64,000 nucleotides of DNA, from contig NZ_LT670849.1 in NCBI RefSeq assembly GCF_900142985.1, forward strand, positions 7,084,501 through 7,148,500, in the 5' to 3' direction. The notes below the pieces were generated by a model that was not told the DNA's origin, did no database searches, and saw only the letters and a program-made list of their open reading frames with translations. The DNA comes from Bradyrhizobium erythrophlei. Its GTDB lineage: Bacteria; Pseudomonadota; Alphaproteobacteria; Rhizobiales; Xanthobacteraceae. The position numbers and the translations under genes are program-made. Each line of letters starts with the position of its first letter. Position 1 is the first letter of the stretch. Below are positions 50,797 through 59,628 of the stretch, piece by piece.

Positions 50797-52050
50797 CTAC
50801 AACAGGTCGGCGTAGCCGAGGAACCCAACGCTGTCTCCCGGAGCGACCTTGATGACGTCTTCCCTGAGTTCGACGAGGCCATCGGTTTCGACCAGCGATG
50901 ACAAAAGGCCAGCTCCTTCGCGCGGGAATTTTATCGCCTCCAGCGGGCCGTCCTCGGCTTTTCGAAGGGTAACGCGAACGTATTCGCGGCGGCCGATCTT
51001 TTTCCTGTAAGTGAACGCCGCACGGACCGGTAACGCTACCAGCGGTGCGGGCACCGATCCCAGAAGCGCCAGCACGGTCGGCCGCACCACATGGACAAAT
51101 GTAACAAAGCTCGCCACGGGATTTCCGGGTAAACCAATCAAGGGCGTTCCATCGATAACCCCCATGGCCACGGGACGGCCAGGCTTTATGGCCATGCGCC
51201 ACAGAACAAGCGATCCCGCTTTTTCAACCCCGGCTTTGACGTAGTCCTCTTCACCCGTCGAAACACCGCCCGTGGTCAGAATCAAGTCATGCTGCGCTGC
51301 TGCTCGCTTGAGCGCGCTCGACAGCGACGTAGGCTCGTCTCGCAGAATCCCGAGGTCGCTGACCTCACAGCTGAGCCTGCGCAGCATCGCCATCAACATG
51401 TAGCGATTGGAGTCGAAGAGTTGAGAGGCCGCCCGCGTCGTGCCGGGCGAGGCTAACTCGTCTCCGGTCGAAAATACTGCAATGCGAAGGCGTCGCACGA
51501 CGTCCAGGTGCGTCAATCCGAATGCGGCGGCAAGCGCGACGTCCTGAGGACGCAGCCGGTGACCAGACCTCAGGGCGATATGACCCTGAGGTATGTCCTC
51601 GCCCGCCGGCCGAACATTGGCGCCGGGCTTGAGGCCCGCAGGCAAGACCACATGGCCGGCGTCATCAATCCGCACGTCTTCCTGCATAAAAACCGTGTCG
51701 GCGCCTTGCGGCATCGGAGCGCCCGTGAAGATGCGAACCGCATGGCCGGGCGTTGCAGCTTCGGCGCTGGCCCCCGCCTGCACACGCCCGCTCAGCGGGA
51801 ACGCGCGCTCCTCGCCGCTCGGCAACTCCCGACTTCGAACGGCGTAACCATCGACGGCGGAATTGGTGAACGGGGGAAGCGGCAGAGGCGCGGCAAGATC
51901 GTCGGCGAGGGTGCGGCCATCGGCTTCCACCAATGGAACCGCTTGGCTCTCGCCGATCGCCCTGACGCGTGACGTGATGATGCCGACGGCCTCGTCGACC
52001 GAAAGCATCGGTCCACCGAACGCAAAGCAGTCGTCCGACAGCTGCGCCAT
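50797..52050 (-). CDS. moeA: Molybdopterin molybdotransferase
   Basis: 417 residues, the family's normal length. LPLPPFTNSAVDGYAVRS, GAPMPQGADTVFMQED, FSTGDELASPGT, LFDSNRYML, LTTGGVSTGEEDYVKAGVEK and GLPGNPVASFVTF match all MoeA motifs including the catalytic Asp and the GNPV loop. It inserts molybdate into adenylyl-molybdopterin in the cytosol. Third MoeA homologue of the window and the most typical. It leads the moeA-tusA-fdsGB-fdsA transcript; paired MITE-like repeats lie in its promoter region. Confidence 0.93.
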   Translation of the reverse strand: MAQLSDDCFAFGGPMLSVDEAVGIITSRVRAIGESQAVPLVEADGRTLADDLAAPLPLPPFTNSAVDGYAVRSRELPSGEERAFPLSGRVQAGASAEAATPGHAVRIFTGAPMPQGADTVFMQEDVRIDDAGHVVLPAGLKPGANVRPAGEDIPQGHIALRSGHRLRPQDVALAAAFGLTHLDVVRRLRIAVFSTGDELASPGTTRAASQLFDSNRYMLMAMLRRLSCEVSDLGILRDEPTSLSSALKRAAAQHDLILTTGGVSTGEEDYVKAGVEKAGSLVLWRMAIKPGRPVAMGVIDGTPLIGLPGNPVASFVTFVHVVRPTVLALLGSVPAPLVALPVRAAFTYRKKIGRREYVRVTLRKAEDGPLEAIKFPREGAGLLSSLVETDGLVELREDVIKVAPGDSVGFLGYADLL

Positions 52051-52080
52051 TAATTCTCGAATCCTTCGCCGCCGAGGCTA

Positions 52081-52153
52081 CTAGTGGTCCAATTCTAACA
52101 TTCGCACCCTGCTCGATCTGCCACTTTTGCGGATGTTAGAATTGGACCACTAG
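52081..52153. repeat. MITE-like inverted repeat element 1
   Basis: A 73-bp element with 26-bp near-perfect terminal arms (52081-52106 and 52128-52153; one mismatch) that start CTAGTGGTCCAATTCTAACA, around a 21-bp loop. TA within each terminal CTAG could be the duplicated target. It lies in the divergent promoter region of moeA and fdhD. A decayed single arm is seen at 60672-60689. Confidence 0.8.
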
Positions 52154-52166
52154 CAAATATGTGTTT

Positions 52167-52245
52167 CTAGTGGAGTTTAGGATTTGACATTCGCTTTAGG
52201 AACCCGCGGCCGGCTGGGTAGCGAATGTCAAATCCACTCCACTAG
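52167..52245. repeat. MITE-like inverted repeat element 2
   Basis: A 79-bp element starting CTAGTGGAGT, with arms 52167-52195 and 52220-52245 that match except for a 3-base insertion in the left arm. It shares CTAGTGG ends and the ACATTCGC core word with element 1, which it follows by 13 bases, so the two are related but not identical. Confidence 0.78.
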
Positions 52246-52303
52246 GTAAGTATCCGTGATCCCTATATGCTGCGTAAGGCAGTATCATACAACCCTTGGC
52301 GAG

Positions 52304-53194
52304 TTGACCGTGCTTGAGAAGACCCCCGCTCCGCTGATCTTTCCGAATCCGGCTGATCCGCGTCTGACGGAAAGCGTCACGGGCATTGACCAGACCGGCG
52401 CCAAGACCGAAACCAAAGTGCCGGTCGAGCGTCCACTGACGCTGTATCTCAACGCGCAAGAGATCGTCACCATGATGACGATCAACGATTATCCGGAATA
52501 TCTCGCGCTTGGGTACCTGCTCAATCAGAACATGCTCAAATACGACGATGCCGTCACCGACGTCGAATATCATGACGATCTGCAGGTCGTCGTGGTACGC
52601 ACCGAGCATCACACCAATTTCGAAGCCAAACTGAAGAAGCGCACTCAAACGTCAGGGTGCGCTCAGGGCACTGCGTTCGGCGAATTGCTGGACGCGTTCG
52701 GGAGCGTGGCGCTGCCGCGAGCCACGCTACGCACGTCTTGGCTGTACCAAATGACCCACGAGATAAACACCGTGCCGTCGCTTTATCTGGAAGCCGGCGC
52801 TATTCACGGCTGCGCGTTATGCAAGGAGGGATCGCCGGTCTGCTACACGGAGGATGTCGGCCGTCACAACGCGGTCGACAAGATCGCAGGGTGGATCTAT
52901 CGCCACGGCGTCGATCCCTCCGACAAGATCCTCTACACCACCGGCCGGCTCACCTCGGAGATGGTGATCAAGACGGTACGAATGGGCATTCCCATCCTCG
53001 TGTCTCGTTCCGGATTTACCGCCTGGGGTGTCGAGCTCGCGCGACAAGTGGGGTTGACGCTGGTTGGTCGCGCGCGGGGGAAACGTTTTATCGCTTTGTC
53101 AGGCGAGGAGCGCATCGTCTACGACCAGAACCTCCAATACATCGAAGAGGAATCTGCGCGTCACAAGCGCAAGGGTGAAGGTAGCGATGACTGA
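52304..53194 (+). CDS. fdhD: Formate dehydrogenase accessory sulfurtransferase
   Basis: About 296 residues from TTG 52304; GTG 52310 and GTG 52256 are alternatives and none has a strong ribosome site. [20 protein letters not shown] and [18 protein letters not shown] are FdhD motifs; [20 protein letters not shown] contains the Cys-x2-Cys active loop and the [10 protein letters not shown] signature follows. FdhD carries sulfur to bis-MGD, making the sulfido ligand needed by FdsA. It diverges from moeA-tusA-fds across the MITE pair and overlaps mobA by eight bases. Confidence 0.93.
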   Translation: MTVLEKTPAPLIFPNPADPRLTESVTGIDQTGAKTETKVPVERPLTLYLNAQEIVTMMTINDYPEYLALGYLLNQNMLKYDDAVTDVEYHDDLQVVVVRTEHHTNFEAKLKKRTQTSGCAQGTAFGELLDAFGSVALPRATLRTSWLYQMTHEINTVPSLYLEAGAIHGCALCKEGSPVCYTEDVGRHNAVDKIAGWIYRHGVDPSDKILYTTGRLTSEMVIKTVRMGIPILVSRSGFTAWGVELARQVGLTLVGRARGKRFIALSGEERIVYDQNLQYIEEESARHKRKGEGSDD

Positions 53195-53804
53195 AATCCC
53201 CGGCGTCATTTTGGCTGGGGGACTTGCGCGCCGGATGGGTGGCGGCGACAAGCCGATGCGAACCATCGCCGGCAAGACCATTCTAGAACGCGTGATAACG
53301 CGTCTCGGCGCGCAATGCGACGGGCTGATCTTGAACGCGAATGGCGACCCTGCCCGCTTCGCGCAGTTCGGCTTACCGGTCATTGCGGACAGCGTTTCAG
53401 ATTTTCCTGGTCCGCTCGCCGGCATATTGGCGGGACTCGATTGGATGGCGATAAACCGTCCCGACACCAACTGGATGTTGAGCACAGCGGGCGACTGCCC
53501 TTTCCTGCCCCGCGATCTGGTGGTCCGGCTCGATCAAGAGCGAAGGCGGCAAAATGCGGAACTCGCGGTCGCGGTCTCCGACGGCCAGACGCACCCGGTA
53601 GTGGGGCTTTGGAACGTTCGCCTTCGAGAGGACCTTCGCCAGGCATTGGTCGTCGAAGGCATCAGGAAGATTGACCGCTGGACCTCGCGCTACCCGATTG
53701 TCGCCGTCTCCTGGCCAACCGAGCCGTTCGACCCCTTTTTCAATGCGAACACGGTCGAGGATATTGCCGAGGCGGATAGGCTTGCGGCGCTTGATTCCCC
53801 GTAG
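53187..53804 (+). CDS. mobA: Molybdenum cofactor guanylyltransferase
   Basis: 205 residues from ATG 53187, which overlaps the fdhD stop by eight bases. [18 protein letters not shown] is the GTP-binding LAGGxxxRMGxxK loop; [29 protein letters not shown] and [14 protein letters not shown] are the remaining MobA motifs. It joins GMP to Mo-molybdopterin to form MGD, required by FdsA. Cytosolic. Cotranslated with fdhD. Confidence 0.93.
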   Translation: MTEIPGVILAGGLARRMGGGDKPMRTIAGKTILERVITRLGAQCDGLILNANGDPARFAQFGLPVIADSVSDFPGPLAGILAGLDWMAINRPDTNWMLSTAGDCPFLPRDLVVRLDQERRRQNAELAVAVSDGQTHPVVGLWNVRLREDLRQALVVEGIRKIDRWTSRYPIVAVSWPTEPFDPFFNANTVEDIAEADRLAALDSP

Positions 53805-53900
53805 TGGCCGCGAATATCTCCTTCCATTGTTGCATTTCCGTCTTGGTTTTCGGCGAAGCTTCGAGCTTCGGCCCTGCCCCCAAAGCTCACCGGTGTTCGC

Positions 53901-54620
53901 ATGAGACGCGAGATCACAATCGGAATTGCGGTCGTCGCGGGCGCCGCCGTGCTCGAAGCCGCGCTGGTGCCGGGTCTAATTCTCGGAGGCGCAGCGTGGC
54001 TCGCGCCGCGCCTTCTCGGCGGAGGGCGCGGCCAGACGGGCCGAAAAAAGGTCAAGCCCGCAGCGACCGCCACCTCTTCACGCGAAGTCACCATAAAGCA
54101 GCCATCCGAGCTACTCGCCAGATCGCAACTTGGCCGAGCGATTGCAAAAACCATCACGTTTCGCGTGGTGGTCACGACGCTCGATTTCACTACGAACTAT
54201 ATCGTTATCGGAGAGCTCGCGACCGCGGCGGGCCTGTCGACCTTCAATCTGATTGCCGGCCCCATCTTCTATTTCGCCCATGAGGCCGTCTGGAACCATC
54301 TCGGTCCCGCCGATGGCGATGCCGGCGTCCGCGTGCAATTGCCGACATCAAGCCCCGACGACGAAGCAACCGCGCTGACGATCAGCCCGGCCCTCGCCAA
54401 GACGATCACCTACCGCACGATCGCAACCATCGTCGACTTCACCACCAATTACGTTGTTGTCGGCAATGTAGCCGAAGCGACGATCCTGTCGGCAACCGGC
54501 TTCTTCCTCGGACCATTCGTCTATTTCGGCCATGAAAAGGCCTGGGAATATCTGGCTGGCGATCCCAAAACGAAAGCGCCCCCGACAAACGAAATTGCCC
54601 TGCTTCCAGCACTGGGCTAG
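53901..54620 (+). CDS. Membrane protein with duplicated DUF2061 domain
   Basis: 239 residues. One N-terminal helix (IGIAVVAGAAVLEAALVPGL...) is followed by two DUF2061 units: KTITFRVVVTTLDFTTNYIV...FYFAHEAVWNHL (~83-138) and KTITYRTIATIVDFTTNYVV...VYFGHEKAWEYL (~165-225). The two share the KTIT(F/Y)R..(T/A)(T/A)(L/I)(V)DFTTNY core, so it is an internal duplication. DUF2061 is an integral membrane family of unknown function. A single-unit relative is at 58952-59179. Confidence 0.85.
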   Translation: MRREITIGIAVVAGAAVLEAALVPGLILGGAAWLAPRLLGGGRGQTGRKKVKPAATATSSREVTIKQPSELLARSQLGRAIAKTITFRVVVTTLDFTTNYIVIGELATAAGLSTFNLIAGPIFYFAHEAVWNHLGPADGDAGVRVQLPTSSPDDEATALTISPALAKTITYRTIATIVDFTTNYVVVGNVAEATILSATGFFLGPFVYFGHEKAWEYLAGDPKTKAPPTNEIALLPALG

Positions 54621-54725
54621 CTGCTTCCGGCACAGGGCCAGGCCATTCCGTTAAACTATTGATTTGCCTCGAAAGTGATGTTCCTTTAGCGAGCGAACGT
54701 CAGTACTCACACGAGGGATCACAGC

Positions 54726-56045
54726 TTGCCGGGGGCCTCAGCAGCGGCGCGCCGCCTCGATAGCTTCAAGCGCCTGCTTACTCATATTAACGAGCTTGTC
54801 CTGCCCGACCTCGGCTTCGTGTTGTGGGACGGCTCGACGATACCTGCGGACCTTCGTCCCGATGCGCTGGCCTTCGTCATCGCCGACGAAGGCGCTATCG
54901 CTGCAATGATCCGGCGGCCGAACATCGATACCTTTCTCAATCTCTGGGTCACGTCGCGGTTCGACCTGCGCAATGGCTCGTTTTTTGATCTCGCGGCGCG
55001 CCGGCCGAAAATGCGCAGCCGCGCATTGATCAGATCCTTCAACAAGCCGCTGACGCTTGCGACACTCGCCCGGTTCCTGTTCCTGCCGCGCGGCGGACCG
55101 TGGCCGCTTGAGGCCGTTCGCAACGCCGAGACGCGCTCCGACGGTTCGGAGGCAACCAACAAGACCAACATTCACTACCATTACGACCTCTCCAATCGTT
55201 TCTACGAACTCTTTCTCGATCCGGAGATGGTCTACTCCTGCGCCTATTTCAAAGACTGGGACAACGATCTTGCGACCGCGCAGGCCGACAAGCTCGACAT
55301 GGTCTGCCGCAAGCTGCGCCTGAAGCCGGGAGAAAACTTCCTCGACATCGGCTGCGGCTGGGGCGCGCTGGTTTGTCACGCCGCCAAACATTACGGCGTT
55401 CGCGCGCATGGCGTGACGCTTGCGGAAGAGCAATTCGCCTATGCCAAGGAGAAAGTCGCTCGCCTTGGCCTCGAGGACAAGGTGGTACTCGAACTAAAGG
55501 ATTATTCGCTGCTCGATGGCGGCTTCGACAAGATCGCCTCAATCGGCATGTTCGAGCATGTCGGCATCGCCAATCATCCGACCTACTTTCAGACCATCAA
55601 TCGCCTGCTCAAGCCGGGCGGCCTATATCTTCACCACGCCATCGCGTTGCGCTCGAAGAGCTTTGAACGCTTCCGCCGCAGCCGTGGACGGGAAGCTGCG
55701 GCAGCCACCGCTATCGGCCGTTACATCTTCCCGGGCGGCGAGCTCGATCATGTCGGCATGTCGGTTGCCAATCTGGAGATGCATAACTTCGAAGTGCATG
55801 ACGTCGAAGGCTGGCGCGAGCACTATATGCACACCACCCGGCACTGGCACGACCGGCTGTCGGCGAGCCGCGACGAGGCCGAGCGCGAGGTCGGCCGCGA
55901 AAAGACGAGATTATGGATTGCCTACCTCGCCGTTGTCTCGATCGCGTTCATGCAGGGCACGGTCGGCATCTTCCAGACGCTGGCCTCTCGGCGTGTCCGC
56001 GGCCCGTCCGGCCTGCCGCCGACCCGCGCGGACCTCTACCGCTGA
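54726..56045 (+). CDS. CFA-synthase-like SAM methyltransferase
   Basis: 439 residues from TTG 54726, with GAGGG eight bases upstream. The N-terminal ~130 residues are the family's lipid-binding helical domain; NKTNIHYHYDLSNRFYELFL and YSCAYFKDWDNDLATAQADK are the CFA-synthase signature; FLDIGCGWGALVCHAAKHYG binds SAM; FDKIASIGMFEHVGIANHPT and the C-terminal helical region with HYMHTTRHWHDRL complete it. It methylates unsaturated fatty-acyl chains of phospholipids (cyclopropanation or similar) at the inner membrane. Known to help under acid or osmotic stress. Confidence 0.9.
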   Translation: MPGASAAARRLDSFKRLLTHINELVLPDLGFVLWDGSTIPADLRPDALAFVIADEGAIAAMIRRPNIDTFLNLWVTSRFDLRNGSFFDLAARRPKMRSRALIRSFNKPLTLATLARFLFLPRGGPWPLEAVRNAETRSDGSEATNKTNIHYHYDLSNRFYELFLDPEMVYSCAYFKDWDNDLATAQADKLDMVCRKLRLKPGENFLDIGCGWGALVCHAAKHYGVRAHGVTLAEEQFAYAKEKVARLGLEDKVVLELKDYSLLDGGFDKIASIGMFEHVGIANHPTYFQTINRLLKPGGLYLHHAIALRSKSFERFRRSRGREAAAATAIGRYIFPGGELDHVGMSVANLEMHNFEVHDVEGWREHYMHTTRHWHDRLSASRDEAEREVGREKTRLWIAYLAVVSIAFMQGTVGIFQTLASRRVRGPSGLPPTRADLYR

Positions 56046-56146
56046 GGCGGATCCGGCCACGATCACAAATCCTCTAGTCTATTGACTTCGCATGGCCTCG
56101 CCCTGTTAGAGAAGTCGACTGGAATTGCAGGGCGCGGCACACATCA

Positions 56147-56482
56147 ATGGCAGTTCAACGGAACCTCGTGATCTTCGCGGCTTTGGCGCTTGCGGGATGC
56201 GGCGCGATGCCGAACCTTTCCTTGCCCGATGTGAAGGCAAGAAACGATTTCAAGGGCAAGCCCCTCAGCGTGGTCACTGCCCAACTCGGCAATCCCGATG
56301 GTCAGCAAACCGTCAACAGGCAAAAGATCTACACCTGGCGCAGAGGCCAGGCTTTGCAGGACTGCCTGATTTCGGTGGTCATGACGCCGGCCGGCGACGT
56401 CGTCGAGTCCTACGGTACGTCAGGCGACGCGGCGATCTGTTCTCCCTATCTCGCTCCCGCCGAACCCGTTTCTGCCCAGTAG
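56147..56482 (+). CDS. Small lipoprotein
   Basis: 111 residues. Lipobox LALAGC (Cys18) after a short hydrophobic stretch. The mature domain begins AMPNLSLPDVKARNDFKGK and has a strand pattern with Cys73 and Cys97 in DCLISVV and AICSP, perhaps disulfide-linked. The sequence reminds one of SmpA/OmlA-type small periplasmic lipoproteins (GKPLSVVTAQLGNPDG...YTWRRG), but this is weak. It is 20 bases upstream of the amidohydrolase gene in the same direction. Confidence 0.72.
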   Translation: MAVQRNLVIFAALALAGCGAMPNLSLPDVKARNDFKGKPLSVVTAQLGNPDGQQTVNRQKIYTWRRGQALQDCLISVVMTPAGDVVESYGTSGDAAICSPYLAPAEPVSAQ

Positions 56483-56501
56483 CGACAGGCTTATCTGAAT
56501 C

Positions 56502-57734
56502 ATGAAAGACCATCATTCCAAAGCCAACCGCGCCCGCGTGCTTGCCGATCTCAACGCGCTTCGGGCGATCGGCGCCTACAAGACCGGCGTGCACCGGCCG
56601 ACTTTTTCCGAGCCGCACATCCATTCGCTGCAATGGCTGTTGCAGAAATTGCCGGAAGCAGAGCTTGCAGGCGAGATCGACGGTATCGGCAATGTGCTCG
56701 GCACCAGCGCGAAAGCGGGACCGAAATTGCTGGCGGGTTCGCATCTGGAGAGCCAGAACTTTGCCGGCTGGCTCGATGGGCCGCTCGGCGTCATCTATGC
56801 GCTTGAAGCTGCGCGCGTGATCAATCCGGATCCGAGTGCCAAAGGCGCGGTCGAAGTCGCCTCCTGGTGCGATGAGGAGGGCCATTTCGGTCAATTTCTC
56901 GGCAGCCGATCCTACGTCAGCGACGTGACAGAGCAGGAGATCGACGCGGCGCGCGATCGCACCAATGCACGGCCAATGCGGGAGGCGTTGCAGGCGGCCG
57001 GCTTCGCGGGCCGTCCGCGGCGGACCGCCGCGCGCGGCCGACACCTCGGATATCTCGAGGCCCATATCGAACAGGGGCGAACGCTCGAAGGCGCCAACCT
57101 CGCTGTCGGCGTCGTCACCTCGATCGTCGGCATCTGGCAATATCGGATCACGTTCACGGGCGAGCAAAATCACGCCGGCACGACGCGGATGAAGGATCGA
57201 AAGGACGCTGGCCTTGCGGCTGCAAGGCTGTGCGTTGCCATCGACGGTGGCTTTCCAAGCGCGTGCGGACCGCGGACGGTGTGGACCACCGGCCGCATCA
57301 CGCTCGATCCCGGCGCGCCGAGCATCATTCCCGGCCGCGCCGAAATGCTGTTTCAGGTTCGCGACGATAGCCCTGCGATCGTCGAACGTCTCGAAGCGTG
57401 CTTGCGTGAACTCGCCGCCGAAACCGGCACAGCGAGCGGATGCGGCGTCGAAGTCGAGCGTATCCGCACCGGCAAGCCCGCGATGATGGATGAAAAATTC
57501 CAGCGCACCATCGAAGAGGCAGCCTCGACATTCGCCGACGGCAAATCCGTTCGCATGCCGAGCGGCGCCGGCCACGACGCCCAGGTGCTCGCCACGATCA
57601 TGCCGGCCGGCATGCTGTTTGTGCCCTCAATCGACGGCATCAGCCATCACTGGAACGAGAACACCACCGACGCCGACATCGTCAGGGGCGCGGACGTGTT
57701 CGTCGAGACCTGCCGGCTTTTGCTCGCAAGCTGA
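56502..57734 (+). CDS. M20-family Zn amidohydrolase (carbamoylase/allantoate type)
   Basis: 410 residues. LLAGSHLESQNFAGWLDGPL supplies His81 and Asp92, SWCDEEGHFGQFLGSR supplies Glu125/Glu126, GYLEAHIEQGRTLE the family His, and SIDGISHHWNENT the last His. The dimerisation domain holds GIWQYRITFTGEQNHAGTTR. This places it with N-carbamoyl-L-amino-acid hydrolase and allantoate amidohydrolase, all cytosolic. The exact amide or ureido substrate cannot be decided; no purine-degradation genes are nearby. Confidence 0.87.
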   Translation: MKDHHSKANRARVLADLNALRAIGAYKTGVHRPTFSEPHIHSLQWLLQKLPEAELAGEIDGIGNVLGTSAKAGPKLLAGSHLESQNFAGWLDGPLGVIYALEAARVINPDPSAKGAVEVASWCDEEGHFGQFLGSRSYVSDVTEQEIDAARDRTNARPMREALQAAGFAGRPRRTAARGRHLGYLEAHIEQGRTLEGANLAVGVVTSIVGIWQYRITFTGEQNHAGTTRMKDRKDAGLAAARLCVAIDGGFPSACGPRTVWTTGRITLDPGAPSIIPGRAEMLFQVRDDSPAIVERLEACLRELAAETGTASGCGVEVERIRTGKPAMMDEKFQRTIEEAASTFADGKSVRMPSGAGHDAQVLATIMPAGMLFVPSIDGISHHWNENTTDADIVRGADVFVETCRLLLAS

Positions 57735-57771
57735 ACTTGCCGAGAGCATCGCGCCAGCGACCGTACAGGCT

Positions 57772-58551
57772 CTATTTTCCCTGCCAGCGCGGCGGCCGTT
57801 TCTCGGCGAAGGCTTTCGGACCTTCGATATAGTCCGCCGATGCCAACATCTCGCGCACAGCCGGATATTCGCGCTGCGCGATCATCGCTTCCGGCAATGG
57901 CACATTCAGTCCTTCCAGCACCGCCTGCTTCGATGCGCGGATCGACATTGGGCTGTTCTGGCAAATCTGGTTCGCCCAGCGCTGGGCTGCACCGAGCGCT
58001 TCGCCCACCGGCACCACTTCGTTGACGAAGCCGAGTTCAAAGCCCTCCCGCGCGGAAACATGCCGGCCGGTGAGGATCATACCCATCGCCCGCTTCAAGC
58101 CGATCTGGCGCGGCAGCCGTTGCAGGCCACCGGCCAGCGCCGCGAGGCCAACGCGCGGTTCGGGCAACGCGAAGGTCGCATTCTCCGACGCAACAATGAG
58201 ATCGCACGCCAGCGCGACTTCGAAGCCACCGCCCATCGCCACGCCGTTGACCGCCGCGATGATCGGCTTGTCGCAATGGAAGCGCAGCGTCAGTCCGCCA
58301 AATCCGCTCGAATTCCAGCCACGTTCACCGCCTGCGGCCTGCCACTTCAGGTCATTGCCGGCGCAGAAGGCCTTCTCGCCCGCCCCGGTCACGATCGCGA
58401 CCCATTGATCGGGATCGGCGGCAAAGGCGTTGAACACCTCGTGCAGCTCGAAATGCGCGGGCTTGTGCAGGGCGTTCATCACGGCAGGACGGTTGAGCGT
58501 CACGATCGTGATGTGGCCGATGACCTTTACGTCCACAAATTCAAAACTCAT
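57772..58551 (-). CDS. Enoyl-CoA hydratase/isomerase (crotonase family)
   Basis: 259 residues, normal length. The oxyanion-hole loops are EKAFCAGNDLKW (CoA binding) and NGVAMGGGFEVALACDL; the two catalytic Glu are Glu111 and Glu131 (ALPEPRVGL), 20 apart as in true hydratases. AKDA-type C-terminal helices end FAEKRPPRWQGK. It hydrates 2-enoyl-CoA in fatty-acid breakdown or a similar CoA pathway. It stands alone; no acyl-CoA ligase or dehydrogenase is adjacent. Confidence 0.9.
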   Translation of the reverse strand: MSFEFVDVKVIGHITIVTLNRPAVMNALHKPAHFELHEVFNAFAADPDQWVAIVTGAGEKAFCAGNDLKWQAAGGERGWNSSGFGGLTLRFHCDKPIIAAVNGVAMGGGFEVALACDLIVASENATFALPEPRVGLAALAGGLQRLPRQIGLKRAMGMILTGRHVSAREGFELGFVNEVVPVGEALGAAQRWANQICQNSPMSIRASKQAVLEGLNVPLPEAMIAQREYPAVREMLASADYIEGPKAFAEKRPPRWQGK

Positions 58552-58659
58552 TTTGAACCTCCCCTGAAAACGTTTCCTCTTGTTCTTATATGTTGTGTGA
58601 CGACCGCTCTTTTTCAGATGGCGGTACGCAAGTTTGCATTCCCTTCCGGCACGCGACGG

Positions 58660-58920
58660 TTAGGGCTGGATCTCGTTGCAGTTGGTGCGCCCGGACAGCA
58701 CGCAGTCCTGCATCTTGCTGGCTGCTCTCAGCTCATGCGCCAGCCACAGCCCGACCACCAAAAGCACCGCCGCAATCGCAAGCCCAGCTACGGCCGGCGT
58801 GTTGCTTTCCCGGGATTGCGGACTTTGCGGCCTGGGGTTGGCGGGCTTCGGGTTTTCAGCCTTTGGATTTTCAGGCTTCGAATTCTCATGCTTCGAATTC
58901 GCAGACTTGGGGTCGCTCAT
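58660..58920 (-). CDS. Repeat-bearing small membrane protein
   Basis: 86 residues. The N-terminal ~35 residues are a run of five-residue repeats of Lys/Glu-Asn-Pro/Ser-Lys type (e.g. NSKPENPKAENPKPANPR), encoded by matching 15-bp DNA repeats. One helix follows (PAVAGLAIAAVLLVVGLWLA), then a short C-tail with two Cys (DCVLSGRTNCNEIQP). The repeats suggest a disordered cytoplasmic tether. It precedes nothing and follows a DUF2061 gene by 31 bases in the same direction. Unknown function. Confidence 0.7.
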   Translation of the reverse strand: MSDPKSANSKHENSKPENPKAENPKPANPRPQSPQSRESNTPAVAGLAIAAVLLVVGLWLAHELRAASKMQDCVLSGRTNCNEIQP

Positions 58921-58951
58921 GACCTTCTTCTCGATTTTTTTCGGCGCGGGA

Positions 58952-59179
58952 TCAACTCATCCGGCGGCGTCCCCAGGGAATTGCTGCCCAAACCCGTTCG
59001 TGGAGATAGTACCACGCGATCTTGGTCACGATCTCAAATCCCGCGATCGAGCCCGCGATTTCGACGCGTCCGGTAAAGAACCAGCTGATCGCAAATGTGT
59101 CGAGGGTTCCAAGGGTACGCCAGCTGATGGCCTTGAAAACCGACCTTGCGTGCGTTTCTGCCCCGCGGAATAAAACCAC
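58952..59179 (-). CDS. DUF2061 membrane protein
   Basis: 75 residues from GTG 59179, with AGGGAGC seven bases upstream. SVFKAISWRTLGTLDTFAIS, then VEIAGSIAGFEIVTKIAWYY and LHERVWAAI match a single DUF2061 unit: two helices, a central Asp, and the HExxW end. A relative of both halves of the protein at 53901-54620. It is probably co-transcribed with the repeat protein. Function unknown. Confidence 0.82.
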   Translation of the reverse strand: MVLFRGAETHARSVFKAISWRTLGTLDTFAISWFFTGRVEIAGSIAGFEIVTKIAWYYLHERVWAAIPWGRRRMS

Positions 59180-59628
59180 CGGCGCGCTCCCTCGATATTG
59201 TTGGCCTTGAGCCTACCATGTAGGGGCTCGCGATCCGCTCTACGTTGTCATGCAGCGGAGGCAAAGGCCTCGGCTTCGAACATGCGTTGGCAATTTCGCA
59301 ACCAATTGATTTGGATAATATAATTTCCTTCGGCTGGAACATCGTCACCCGTTCGCTTTGGCTGCGCATGGCCGGCAGGCGTTGAATGGCCAGCACCAAA
59401 AACGACATCGGGGGATCAAGCCGCCAAGCGGATGCGGCGAAATGCGCACCATTGCTTATAGCGAACGCGGGAAAATAACTTATTTTGCCTTCCTTACGCC
59501 CAATCGCTCGTGATTTGACGTGACGGGAACTTGACCCTGTGATGCGCCTTTGCTTCTAACCGCGACTTTAGCAAACAGGGAGCCGCCGGTGCCGGCGGCA
59601 AAGCGAGTGTTAGAACAGGCGTAAGCAG
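59180..59628. other. Intergenic region without supported gene
   Basis: About 450 bases between the divergent DUF2061 and PrsW genes. Open frames have no ribosome sites; the area 59290-59330 is A/T-rich and may hold promoter elements. No structured RNA or terminator was recognised. Confidence 0.4.

Noticed and set aside
52081..52245. MITE pair considered as bidirectional terminators
   Set aside because: They lie between divergent starts, not after genes, and have no U-runs.
56379..57575. Minus-strand frame of 398 codons opposite the M20 amidohydrolase
   Set aside because: Antisense shadow; all metal ligands are on the plus-strand product.
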